From NCBI RefSeq assembly GCF_002289565.1, contig NZ_NTFY01000076.1:1-64000 (forward strand): a stretch of 64,000 nucleotides of DNA. Reading direction: 5' to 3'. Under the pieces are notes generated by a model. The model ran no database searches. It saw only the letters and a program-made list of their open reading frames with translations, and was not told the DNA's origin. The position numbers and the translations under genes were made by a program. The stretch comes from Rhodopirellula sp. SM50 (GTDB lineage: Bacteria > Planctomycetota > Planctomycetia > Pirellulales > Pirellulaceae). The number at the start of each line of letters is the position of its first letter. Position 1 is the first letter of the stretch. This document shows, piece after piece, positions 44,445 to 53,367 of this stretch.

Positions 44445-45611
44445 ATGATTTATTTGGACAATCACGCGACGACGCCGTGCGATCCACGCGTCGCCCAACA
44501 GATGATGCCGTGGTTGGTCGAGCATTTCGGCAACCCACACAGCACGTCTCACGAAATGGGGCGTGAAGCAAAGTCGGCGATGGATGCCGCGCTGGCGATG
44601 ATCGCCTCGCAGCTCGGGGTCGCCGCCGATGCCGTGTTGATCACCAGCGGGGCGACCGAGAGCAATAACTTGGCGATCGATGGGATCTGCCGCCACCCGC
44701 GACAGCGAAGGCGTCATGTGGTCACCAGCACGATCGAACATCCCGCCGTTTTGGATGTCGTCGCCAGGCTGGAAAAAGACGGTTTTCGTGTCACGCGCGT
44801 TCCGGTCCATCGCTTCGATCACCCGCTCGCCGGACAGGTCGATCTGGAGCAATTGTCTGCGGCAATGGATGATGACACCGCACTTGTTTCGGTGCATTGG
44901 GCGAACAACGAAATCGGCGTGATCCAACCGATGTCGCAGATCGCCGCCATCGCTCACCAGTCCGGCGCGCTCCTGCACAGCGATGCGACCCAAGCGGTCG
45001 GACGGATCGCGGTTGATTTGCAACGCGTCGACGTGGATCTGATCAGCGCGTCGGCCCACAAGTTCTACGGCCCCAAGGGTGTCGGTGTGCTGACCATGGC
45101 CGGTGGGATTCCCGGACGTCGCGTCCGATTGAAACCGATGATCGTCGGCGGTGGTCAACAACGAAACCTGCGCAGCGGGACAATGGCTCCGGCCAACGTC
45201 ATCGCGCTGGCCACCGCGCTCGACTTGGCCGTCGCGGAATCATCCCAGGTCGCCCGGCGGGTCGCTGACTTGCGGCTGCGACTTTGGGACGGATTGCAGC
45301 AGGGTATCGACGGCATCTGCCTGAACGGACCGCCGCTCGAATCGTCGATGCGCCTGGAGGGCAATCTGAATTGCCGGCTGCCGGGGATCGAAGGCGAATC
45401 GTGGATGGCCGCCTGCAGCGACGTCGCGTTCAGCAGCGGGTCGGCCTGCAGCAGCGTCGACGCCAAACCCAGCCACGTGTTGACGGGATTGGGGTTGAGC
45501 GAAAGTGAAGCTCGGCGGAGCGTCCGATTCGGAATCGGGAAATTCAACACGTCCGAGCAGATCGATCGGGCGGTCGAGATCTTGGTCGCCGGTTATCGAA
45601 GCCTGGCGTGA
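44445..45611 (+). CDS. Cysteine desulfurase, IscS/NifS type
   Basis: This is a 388-residue PLP enzyme making persulfide from cysteine for Fe-S clusters and thio-cofactors. It opens with IYLDNHATTPCDPRVAQQMM and FGNPHSTSHEMGREA. GATESNNLAIDG binds the phosphate, LHSDATQAVGRI gives the PLP Asp, and SASAHKFYGPKGVGVL the Schiff-base lysine. The persulfide loop is FSSGSACSSVDAKPSHVL, with the extended loop of the IscS class. It is a different subfamily from the desulfurase at 25132. No IscU, IscR or SufBCD neighbours it, so its acceptor is unknown. Confidence 0.92.
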   Translation: MIYLDNHATTPCDPRVAQQMMPWLVEHFGNPHSTSHEMGREAKSAMDAALAMIASQLGVAADAVLITSGATESNNLAIDGICRHPRQRRRHVVTSTIEHPAVLDVVARLEKDGFRVTRVPVHRFDHPLAGQVDLEQLSAAMDDDTALVSVHWANNEIGVIQPMSQIAAIAHQSGALLHSDATQAVGRIAVDLQRVDVDLISASAHKFYGPKGVGVLTMAGGIPGRRVRLKPMIVGGGQQRNLRSGTMAPANVIALATALDLAVAESSQVARRVADLRLRLWDGLQQGIDGICLNGPPLESSMRLEGNLNCRLPGIEGESWMAACSDVAFSSGSACSSVDAKPSHVLTGLGLSESEARRSVRFGIGKFNTSEQIDRAVEILVAGYRSLA

Positions 45612-45873
45612 GTAGGGGCGTCGGCGTTGGGAACGCCGCAAAGCAATTTGCGTCGTTGGGAAAGGCTTTTGCGTCACTCCGGCGACGGGACATTGCGTGG
45701 GTGTCACAAAACGCGACGGATTATCGCCTAATCGTTGTGAGAATCTTCGATACTCCGCGCAACCGACGGATTCTTCGCTACCGTCTTGGGGGGCGGCAAT
45801 GCATAATATCACGCCGTTCTTATCGGACCTTTTCCCACCCCAAGCTTCCCACCAACCGATCTCTCTACCAACA

Positions 45874-48576
45874 ATGAATCGACCCATCCGGATGTTTGCT
45901 TTGGCCGCTTCGGCGGCGCTGGCTTGCCTGCTGTTTTCCAACGCCACCCTCGCCGCCGATCTGAAACTGCAAAAAGGCGACCACATCTGCCTGGTCGGTA
46001 ATGCTCTGGGTGAGCGGATGCAGGTTCAAAATGAATGGGAAACCCTGTTGCACACCCGTTTTCCCGAACTGCAATTGGTGGTGCGAAATCTGTGTTTTCC
46101 CGGTGACGAACCCTACCTGCGGATTCGTTCGAAAAACTTCGGTGATCCGACCAGCCACCTGACGCACAGCCAGGCTTCGGTGGTGATGTATTTCTTCGGA
46201 TACAACGAGTCGTTTGCCGGCGAGAAAGGTCTCAAGCAATACAAGTCCGACCTGACCAAGCTGGTCACGGAGACGAAGACGGCGGACTACGGCAAGGGAC
46301 GCCCGCAAGTCGTCTTGGTGTCGCCGATCGCGTTCGAAGGCTCGGACGATCCGAATCTTTCTGACGGCAAAGAACAAAATAGAAACTTGGCACTGTACAC
46401 CGAAGCGATGTCGGACGTCGCATCGCAAACCGATGTCGTCTTCGTCGATTTATTCACGCCGACCCGGGCGCTGTTCGAAAAATCACCGCAGCGTTTGACG
46501 ATCAACGGGTTTCACTTGAACGACGTCGGATACGAAAGGTTGGCGCCGATCTTGGACCAGGCATTGTTCGGCAACAAGCTCGCCGCGGCGATCAATCCGG
46601 ATCTGAAGAACGAGATCGACGACAAAAACTTTCACTGGTTCCATCGCTATCGCGCCGTCAACGGGTTTTCCATCTACGGTGACCGTGGCTTGGCGGGGCA
46701 AGACGGAGACCGCAAGTACAACAACCGCGTCGTGATGGAACGTGAACGCGCGATTTTGGACGAGATGACGGCGAATCGCGACGCCCGCGTTTGGGCGGTC
46801 GCCGCCGGCAAGCCGGTCCCGAAGACCATCGATGACTCCAATACACTGCCATTCCTCAACCCCACCACGAACGTCGGCACGCCGAACGACCGAAATGCCA
46901 AAGCCGGCAAGCTCGGATCGCTGGAGTACCTGCCCGCCGCCGAGCAAATCAAATTGTTCGATTTGGCCGACGGTTATGAAATCCAGTTGGTCGCATCGGA
47001 AGAACAATTCCCCGAGTTGTCCAACCCGGTCGCGCTGAACTTCGATAGCAAGGGACGATTGTGGGTCGCGACGATGAAGTCGTATCCGCACTGGAAACCC
47101 AAGTCCCCGATGAACGACAAACTGTTGATCTTTGAAGACAATGACGGCGACCATGCGGCCGATGTCTGCAAAGTGTTTGCCGAGGGTTTGCATCAACCCA
47201 CAGGATTCGAACTCGGCCACGGCGGCGCCTACGTGTCTCGCCAGCCCGACATCTGGTTCATCAAAGACACCGACGGTGATGACAAAGCCGACGTGGTGAC
47301 GCGACAATTGATCGGTTTCGATTCGGCCGACTCGCACCACGGCATTGCGGCCTTTGAATGGGGCCCCGGTGGCAACCTGTACTTCGAAGAAGGCACCTTC
47401 AAGTTCTCGGCCGTGGAATCACCCTACGGCGTGCGTCGATTGGCCGAGGCCGGGATCTGGAAATACAATCCCCGAACCGAACGTTTGGACGTTCACGCCT
47501 CGTTCGCGTTCGCCAACCCCTGGGGTTACTGCTACGACAAATGGGGACAAGACTTCATCGGTGACGCATCACCCGGAAACGCGTATTGGGCTGCTCCGAT
47601 CAGCGGTCATGTCGAGTATCCCAACAAGCACCCCGGCGGCAGCCAACACCGACGTGTCGCGTCGATGGCCGGCGGAGACCCCACTTACAAATTCCCGACG
47701 TTCTATCCCAAACGGATTCGACCGTTGGCCGGATGTGCGATCGTCTCCAGTCGCCATTTTCCCGACGACATGCAAGGCAACTTCCTGGTCACCAACGTGA
47801 TCGGTGAACGCGCGATTCTGAACCACAAGATCACGCCCGCGGAAAACGGCAGCGGTTTTGTCGGCGAGGAAGTCGAGATGCTGCTCTCGTGTCGCGACGG
47901 CAATTTCCGACCCGTCGATCTCCAGTTCGCCCCGGACGGCTCGCTGTACATCGTCGACTGGCACAACGCCTTGATCGGTCACTTGCAACACAACCTGCGC
48001 GATCCCAGTCGCGATCATTCCCACGGTCGCATCTGGCGCGTCACGCACAAGGAACGTCCGTTGTTGCAGCCCGCCAAGATCGATGGCGCGACGATTCCCC
48101 AATTGCTGGAATTGCTGAAGTCACCCGAAGACCGAACACGTTATCGGGCACGACGTGAATTGGCCGCACGCGACAGCGGACCGGTGTTGAAGTCGCTCGA
48201 CGCCTGGGTGGCCGGCTTGGACGGATCGGATCCCAACGTCGAACATCAGCAAATGGAAGCCCTGTGGATGTACCAAACGCACAACCAGGTGCGGACCGAT
48301 TTGCTGGATAAGCTGTCGGCTTCGGAGAACGATCGAGCCCGTGCGGCATGTGTCCGGTTGACGTCACACATGATGCACGCGATCCCCGATCACGCCGATC
48401 GATTCGCAAAAGCCGTTCACGATGAGCATCCGACGGTTCGCTTGGAAGCCGTTCGTGCGATCAGTTTCCTCGAAGGAGACGATGCGATCGAAATGGTCCT
48501 CGGCGTGCTGGAACACGACATGGACGACTACTTGCAGTACACGCTCGATGAAACGATGCGTCAACTGGAACAGTAG
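45874..48576 (+). CDS. Secreted SGNH-like PVC dehydrogenase without haem domain, Ser replaced by Ala
   Basis: This is a 900-residue exported protein. The ATG at 45874 gives the signal peptide MNRPIRMFALAASAALACLL. Residues 35-240 form an SGNH-like domain related to that at 26708-30439, but block I is LVGNALGERM: Ala44 stands where the nucleophilic Ser48 of the paralogue sits. RNLCFPGDE, YFFGYNES and INGFHLNDVG are kept. The dehydrogenase propeller spans about 360-720 (VQ-type start IQLVASEEQFPELSNPVALN, IFEDNDGDHAADVCK). HEAT repeats then run to the end (YLQYTLDETMRQLEQ). The protein stops where the paralogue goes on to its haem domain. Confidence 0.88.
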   Translation: MNRPIRMFALAASAALACLLFSNATLAADLKLQKGDHICLVGNALGERMQVQNEWETLLHTRFPELQLVVRNLCFPGDEPYLRIRSKNFGDPTSHLTHSQASVVMYFFGYNESFAGEKGLKQYKSDLTKLVTETKTADYGKGRPQVVLVSPIAFEGSDDPNLSDGKEQNRNLALYTEAMSDVASQTDVVFVDLFTPTRALFEKSPQRLTINGFHLNDVGYERLAPILDQALFGNKLAAAINPDLKNEIDDKNFHWFHRYRAVNGFSIYGDRGLAGQDGDRKYNNRVVMERERAILDEMTANRDARVWAVAAGKPVPKTIDDSNTLPFLNPTTNVGTPNDRNAKAGKLGSLEYLPAAEQIKLFDLADGYEIQLVASEEQFPELSNPVALNFDSKGRLWVATMKSYPHWKPKSPMNDKLLIFEDNDGDHAADVCKVFAEGLHQPTGFELGHGGAYVSRQPDIWFIKDTDGDDKADVVTRQLIGFDSADSHHGIAAFEWGPGGNLYFEEGTFKFSAVESPYGVRRLAEAGIWKYNPRTERLDVHASFAFANPWGYCYDKWGQDFIGDASPGNAYWAAPISGHVEYPNKHPGGSQHRRVASMAGGDPTYKFPTFYPKRIRPLAGCAIVSSRHFPDDMQGNFLVTNVIGERAILNHKITPAENGSGFVGEEVEMLLSCRDGNFRPVDLQFAPDGSLYIVDWHNALIGHLQHNLRDPSRDHSHGRIWRVTHKERPLLQPAKIDGATIPQLLELLKSPEDRTRYRARRELAARDSGPVLKSLDAWVAGLDGSDPNVEHQQMEALWMYQTHNQVRTDLLDKLSASENDRARAACVRLTSHMMHAIPDHADRFAKAVHDEHPTVRLEAVRAISFLEGDDAIEMVLGVLEHDMDDYLQYTLDETMRQLEQ

Positions 48577-48650
48577 GTCTCGTGGATAGAGCCCGAATGG
48601 GGTTAACGCAGATTCTGCCACCCCGATGAGCGACGCTGTGCAGCATTTTT

Positions 48651-48723
48651 TTAGCGGAAGGGCGCGAGCCCTCCGGTGTTTCGGTAACGGTGAGGAACCG
48701 GAGGGCTTGCGCCCTGCCGCTAA
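48651..48723. repeat. Palindromic repeat, family B copy 5
   Basis: TTAGCGGAAGGGCGCGAGCC and CTCCGGT pair with ACCGGAGGGCTTGCGCCC and CCGCTAA. It lies in the 310-bp gap between the dehydrogenase and its proposed cupredoxin-cytochrome partner. GGCGGTGGTCGC / CTCGACCGCC follows at about 48770, as also seen after copy 3. Confidence 0.8.
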
Positions 48724-48886
48724 CACCATGTGGAACGCCGGAAACTAATTTTTCACAGCTGATCCGGCGGTGGTCGCTTCGCTCGACCGCCGGCTAATGG
48801 CTGCTATGCCTTCGGGATCTAGTTTTCGAAATCTAGGTCACACGCCAAGATACCACACCCCATCACTTTCACCTTTCATTCAAACC

Positions 48887-50785
48887 ATGCGTTTGCTTTC
48901 ACGCTTTTTCATCGTCGTCGTCTTGGTCCAGATCACCATCGTGGCCCCTTGTCTGGCAAAGGACGCCGAGCCACCGACAATCTTTTTAGACAAGTCGCCA
49001 CGCATCGTCGCGTATCAATTGGGGCGGCTCAACGACGAGCGTTTGTTGCTCGTTCCCCGATCAACGGACGACAAGAAGTACATCCCGGTCTATGAAGCCA
49101 TCGTGGGGCGACCGGCGATGGCGGCGGGCATTCGGGACGAAGCGTTTGCGGCGCTTGCGAAACTGAAAGACAGTTCGGTTGCGGCGGAAATGCTGGCGAC
49201 GATCACCAATTCGAAGAGGGACACCCCGGATGCGAGGCGATTGGTCGATCTGTTGACCGGGCTGATGTTAAAACGTTCCGCGGCGGAATTGACGGCGCTC
49301 CAGCCCATGCTGTCAGAGGTGGCCCGCGATGACGACCCCGCGCTGCGTTCGATCGCGTTGGCGGGACTGATCGTCGCCGGCGACACGGACACGGCGCGAT
49401 CGATCGCCGAATCGGACGCCGACGCCACCATCGCGATGCTGGCCGCCATCCGCAAATTGCCCAACAAAAAACTGAAAGTGGCTCAGCGTGACTACGCAGT
49501 GTCCCACTTCGAATCTGCCGATTCGCTCGACGTCAAACTCGCCGCGATCGACGCGTTGTCCCGCATTCCCGCCGATCAAGACGACACCTACCAGCGATTG
49601 ATCACTCAGGTCGATGATCCGGCAACGCGAGTCGCCGCCTGCCGCGGACTGATGCGACTGCCACCGTCCGTTTTTCAAGCCGACAGCTCACTCGAGGCCG
49701 CCGAAGCACTGGTTGCGTTCGCCGAAGCCACGCCGGCGGCCGAGCGGACGACCGACGCGTTCATCGACGCGATGCAGTTGGTCGATCGGCTGCTGACGAA
49801 GATCCCGCCACAGCAATCCCGATCATTGCGGAGCCGGCTTCGCGAAGTCACCGTCCGGGTCGTGAAGATCGGGACGGTCGAAGAAGAGATGCGTTACGAC
49901 GTTGCGTACTTTGCGGTCGAAGCCGGACGTCCGGTGCAGATTCTTTTGGAAAATCACGATCTGATGCCCCACAATCTTGTGATCACCCAGCCGGGCGCAC
50001 TCAAGGGAGTCGCGATGGCGGGGTTGGCGGCCGGCCCCGAAGGCAGCGGCGGATTGCCGTATGTCCCGGATTCACCCAACGTCATCGCGGCGAGCGAGAT
50101 GGTCGCGCCGGACAACTCGACACGAATCACTCTGACCGCTCCGTCGGAGCCGGGCGAGTATCCGTATGTCTGCACGTTTCCCCAACACTGGTATCGTATG
50201 TACGGCGTGATGGTCGTGGTCGACGACCTGGATGCCTGGAACCAAAATCCGGTCGAACCGGCCAATCCACTCGGCAGCACCCGCTCGTTCGTCCAAGCGT
50301 GGACATTGGAAGACTTCGCGGGGGACTTTGATTCAGACCTTCGCGGCCGTTCACCGGAGATCGGCGAAAAAGTCTTCAACGAAGCATCCTGTGTGGGATG
50401 CCACAAAATCAACAACGTCGGCGGCGCGGTCGGACCCGAACTGACCGACACCTATACCAAATGGAAATCGGATCACGTGGGGATCCTACGCGAGATCTTG
50501 GTCCCCTCGCACAAGATCGACAGCAAGTACGCGATGCAGATCATTCTGACCGTCGATGGCAAAACGCTGTCGGGCATCGTGGTCGATGAAAATGACGACA
50601 CCGTCACGTTGTTGACCAACCCCGAAGCCAAAGAACCGGTGATCATCCTGCAAGACGACATCGAAGTCATCAAACGCAGTGCAACATCGATGATGCCCAA
50701 AGCGTTGATGGACCAGTACACCAAAGACGAAGTGCTGGATTTGATGGCGTACTTGAAATCGGTCGACGAGGCGCGGGAGAAGTAG
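48887..50785 (+). CDS. Secreted HEAT-cupredoxin-cytochrome c fusion
   Basis: This is a 632-residue exported protein. Residues 1-24 are a signal peptide (LLSRFFIVVVLVQITIVAPC). Residues 30-320 are HEAT-like helical repeats. Residues about 325-450 form a type 1 blue-copper domain: His362 in DLMPHNLVITQPG, then Cys429, His434 and Met438 in YPYVCTFPQHWYRMYGVMVV, the full azurin/auracyanin ligand set. From 480 comes a Planctomycete-type haem domain with Cys502, Cys505 and His506 (NEASCVGCHKINNVGGAVGP) and the tail DEVLDLMAYLKSVDE. It is predicted to carry electrons from the haem-less dehydrogenase encoded 310 bp upstream. Confidence 0.9.
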   Translation: MRLLSRFFIVVVLVQITIVAPCLAKDAEPPTIFLDKSPRIVAYQLGRLNDERLLLVPRSTDDKKYIPVYEAIVGRPAMAAGIRDEAFAALAKLKDSSVAAEMLATITNSKRDTPDARRLVDLLTGLMLKRSAAELTALQPMLSEVARDDDPALRSIALAGLIVAGDTDTARSIAESDADATIAMLAAIRKLPNKKLKVAQRDYAVSHFESADSLDVKLAAIDALSRIPADQDDTYQRLITQVDDPATRVAACRGLMRLPPSVFQADSSLEAAEALVAFAEATPAAERTTDAFIDAMQLVDRLLTKIPPQQSRSLRSRLREVTVRVVKIGTVEEEMRYDVAYFAVEAGRPVQILLENHDLMPHNLVITQPGALKGVAMAGLAAGPEGSGGLPYVPDSPNVIAASEMVAPDNSTRITLTAPSEPGEYPYVCTFPQHWYRMYGVMVVVDDLDAWNQNPVEPANPLGSTRSFVQAWTLEDFAGDFDSDLRGRSPEIGEKVFNEASCVGCHKINNVGGAVGPELTDTYTKWKSDHVGILREILVPSHKIDSKYAMQIILTVDGKTLSGIVVDENDDTVTLLTNPEAKEPVIILQDDIEVIKRSATSMMPKALMDQYTKDEVLDLMAYLKSVDEAREK

Positions 50786-50941
50786 TCGGTTGGGTGGCAA
50801 TCGCACGTCGTGGTCGAGCGATCGCCACGTGTCATGTCGCCGCTCATCGATCTGATCGCATCGAGGACGCAAACCGGCGGGTTGCACGCGACGCTGGAAG
50901 CCCCAGCCTGAGGACAGCTCCCAGTGCCTGATTTGAATGAT

Positions 50942-51014
50942 CCCACGGATGGCAGAGCGAACCCACGGATGAAAAGCAGCCAGGAATCCGTGGGTACGCC
51001 CTGCCATCCGTGGG
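50942..51014. repeat. Palindromic repeat, family E copy 1
   Basis: CCCACGGATGGCAGAGCGAA and a second CCCACGGAT face ATCCGTGGGT and CTGCCATCCGTGGG, so both outer and inner arms pair. A near copy is at 61011-61083. It is in the 425-bp gap 50786-51210, whose remainder holds a family F unit at 51129-51149 and otherwise nothing recognised. Confidence 0.85.
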
Positions 51015-51128
51015 TGTTCTCCGTTGCTGTGGCACCGGAGATCGTTTTTCGATCCGATTGATCCAGGGAAGACGATTTCGGGACAGTCCATGGCTCCCCC
51101 GCACGACATCGGCCGATGGACGCTGCAG

Positions 51129-51149
51129 TAGGCATGCTGTGCATGCCAA
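51129..51149. repeat. Family F palindrome, copy 1
   Basis: GTAGGCATGCTGTGCATGCC, where GGCATGC and GCATGCC are inverted around TGT. Related units are at 53365-53385 and 53521-53541. GGCACAGCCTGAGCTACG follows here. Confidence 0.6.
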
Positions 51150-51210
51150 CGGGCCGTCAGGCACAGCCTGAGCTACGCTCGAACGGTCTCTCTTCGGTTA
51201 TAGTTGTCCA

Positions 51211-52833
51211 ATGGCCACCGACGAAAACAGCACGCACAATACCCATTCGAACCAGACTCCGGTCGACGGCGATGAGGCCTTGGACGAGATTCTGGCGGAG
51301 TATCTGCAGCGTCTCGAAGACGGGCAGTCGCCCGACCCGTCGGAGTATTTGGCACGCTACCCGCAGCATGCCGACGAACTGTGTAGCTTTTTTCGCAATC
51401 ATCATTGGATGGGCGAGACGCCGCCGCCGCAGATCATGTCGCTGTGTGGTCAGGAGATCGGATCGTACCGGATCGAATCCGAGATCGCTCGCGGAGGCAT
51501 GGGGGTTGTGTACCGTGCGCGTCAGACGGGACTTGATCGCCCGGTCGCGGTGAAGTTGATCAGCAGCGGAGTGCTGGCCAGCGAAGAAGAACGCAAACGG
51601 TTTCGCATGGAAGCCGAATCGGCGGCCCGCTTGGATCATCCGGGCATCATTTCGATCCATGAGATCGGGACGTGGAACGGCCACGAATACTTTTCAATGA
51701 CATTGGTCGACGGGCCGACGTTGCAACAGTTTGTCGATGACCAGTCGTTGAGTGATACCCGGGCCGCCGAACTGGTCCGCGAGATTGCCCGAGCGGTCGC
51801 CTACGCGCATCGGGCGGGGATCGTGCATCGTGACCTCAAACCGGACAACATTCTGATCGACCAGGAAGGCCGACCGCTGGTGACCGATTTCGGGTTGGCC
51901 AAGTGGAGTCGCGAGGGGGCGATGTTGACACGGACGGGACAGGTGTTGGGGACTCCCAATTACATGAGTCCGGAACAGGCGTCCGGTAACGCGGGATCGG
52001 GAGTCGCCTCGGACGTTTATTCTCTCGGCGCGATGCTCTACGCACTGATCACCGGCGTGCCTCCGCACGAGGGATCCAACCCGGCCGAAGTGATCCGAAG
52101 CGTGTTGCAAGACGAACCGAGTTTGCCACGCAGCTACCGCCCGCAATTGTCTCGCGATCTCGAGAACATCTGTCTCAAAGCGATTCGGTACGAACCGGAA
52201 TGTCGCTACCAATCCGCCGATGAACTGGCCGACGATCTAGATCGCTTTCTTGCCGGTGACACCATCAAGGCGGCCGGCAGCGGATTGATCGAACGGGTGG
52301 CCCGCGAGATCGGTCGCGACCAACACCAAGATCATTTTCTTCATTGGCACGAGACGTTACTGTTGCTGGGGGTGATCATCTTCGTCACGCACGTGTTGAT
52401 TTTTGTCTTGCTGAGGATGAATTTTCCACCGTCGATCGCCTATTGGATTCCGCGTCTGACGATGTTCGCGCTGATCATCGGAACGATTTATCGAGCACGC
52501 GACGGGTCGCTGTCTCCGCGCAGTATCGCCGAACGTCCGGTCTGGTCGATCTGGCTCGGCTACCTGAGCGCATTGGCGGTCATCAATATCTTGCTGGTCA
52601 TCGGCGGCATCAATCATTCCGCGTTGTTTCCGCTTGCCTCCGCACTCAGCGGATTTGCCTTTGTGGCGATGGCCGGTCACATCTGGGGCGGCTCGGCCCT
52701 GGCGGGCATCGCATTTTTTCTGGTCGCCCCGCTGATGGCCTGGTGGCCTGAGATCGCTCCGCTGTTGTTCGGGACGATGTATCTGGTCTCGATCCTGGCG
52801 ATCAGCCAGCATTACCGCCGCCGGAACAAATGA
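51211..52833 (+). CDS. Hanks-type Ser/Thr protein kinase with multi-span C-terminus
   Basis: This is a 540-residue kinase. Residues 1-85 are an acidic leader with YLQRLEDGQSPDPSEYLARY, common before planctomycete kinases. The catalytic domain at about 86-355 has the glycine loop IARGGMGVVYRAR, Lys in PVAVKLIS, the catalytic loop IVHRDLKPDNILID, DFGLAKWS, and activation-segment GTPNYMSPEQASG. After a linker, about five membrane helices fill 380-530 (LLLLGVIIFVTHVLIFVLL, LASALSGFAFVAMAGHIWGG). The kinase lies in the cytoplasm. The membrane part has no known ligand domain, so the signal is unknown. Confidence 0.93.
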   Translation: MATDENSTHNTHSNQTPVDGDEALDEILAEYLQRLEDGQSPDPSEYLARYPQHADELCSFFRNHHWMGETPPPQIMSLCGQEIGSYRIESEIARGGMGVVYRARQTGLDRPVAVKLISSGVLASEEERKRFRMEAESAARLDHPGIISIHEIGTWNGHEYFSMTLVDGPTLQQFVDDQSLSDTRAAELVREIARAVAYAHRAGIVHRDLKPDNILIDQEGRPLVTDFGLAKWSREGAMLTRTGQVLGTPNYMSPEQASGNAGSGVASDVYSLGAMLYALITGVPPHEGSNPAEVIRSVLQDEPSLPRSYRPQLSRDLENICLKAIRYEPECRYQSADELADDLDRFLAGDTIKAAGSGLIERVAREIGRDQHQDHFLHWHETLLLLGVIIFVTHVLIFVLLRMNFPPSIAYWIPRLTMFALIIGTIYRARDGSLSPRSIAERPVWSIWLGYLSALAVINILLVIGGINHSALFPLASALSGFAFVAMAGHIWGGSALAGIAFFLVAPLMAWWPEIAPLLFGTMYLVSILAISQHYRRRNK

Positions 52834-52942
52834 ATTGATCTACCGCCGGGGCGGATGGTTTCGGTACGCTGCAAAGCAAGCATCTTTGCTCGCCTCAAGT
52901 GGGGTAAGCATCTTGCTTGCCATTGGCTGAAGAAGAATTCAC

Positions 52943-53070
52943 AAGCTGGAAGCTGACACCACGGATCGCAAGCTGGAAGCTGACACCACGGATCGCAAGC
53001 TGGAAGCTTACGCCACGGATCGCAAGCTGGAAGCTTAGGGTACGGATCGCAAGCTGGAAGCTTACGCCAC
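52943..53070. repeat. 27-bp tandem array of ASWKL repeats
   Basis: There are about five units of GCAAGCTGGAAGC followed by TTACGCCACGGATC or TGACACCACGGATC. In one forward frame they would read ASWKLTPRI repeatedly. A single inverted relative, TGGGGTAAGCATCTTGCTTG, precedes the array at about 52900. The array runs up to the start of the small lipoprotein gene. Confidence 0.9.
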
Positions 53071-53085
53071 TTGATGGGATGGAAG

Positions 53086-53367
53086 ATGGACACACGATTG
53101 AATCGACGATGCCGTTGTGGCGGTTTGGGACTTGCCTTGGCCATGACTGGCCTGACGGGCTGCCAGAGCTTGGTCAACCGCGGCTGGGTGGCTCCGCCGG
53201 GGCCGATGAATTACCAGCAAGCCAACGCGGTCGTCCACGACCCCTTTCCACAAGCCGACATCGGTCCGGACGACAAATCCATGCGCCCCCCGGACTACCA
53301 GAACCCGTTAGCGCTTCCGGTGCGGAACCAGATGAAAAACCAGGTCACGCCCTGGTTGTTGCCGTAG
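53086..53367 (+). CDS. Small lipoprotein
   Basis: This is a 93-residue exported protein. The ATG at 53086 (MDTRLNRRCRCGG) is followed by a hydrophobic stretch LGLALAMTGLTGCQS whose lipobox LTGC acylates a Cys at about residue 27. An in-frame ATG at 53074 would start inside the end of the tandem repeat. The mature part is short and polar with several Pro residues (APPGPMNYQQANAVVHDPFP, RPPDYQNPLALPVRNQ). There is no recognisable domain. Similar short planctomycete lipoproteins of unknown function exist. Confidence 0.65.
   Translation: MDTRLNRRCRCGGLGLALAMTGLTGCQSLVNRGWVAPPGPMNYQQANAVVHDPFPQADIGPDDKSMRPPDYQNPLALPVRNQMKNQVTPWLLP

Noticed and set aside
52943-53070. Possible CRISPR array
   Set aside because: The 27-bp units follow one another with no unique spacers and there are no cas genes. 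The same holds for the 16-bp repeats at 26385.
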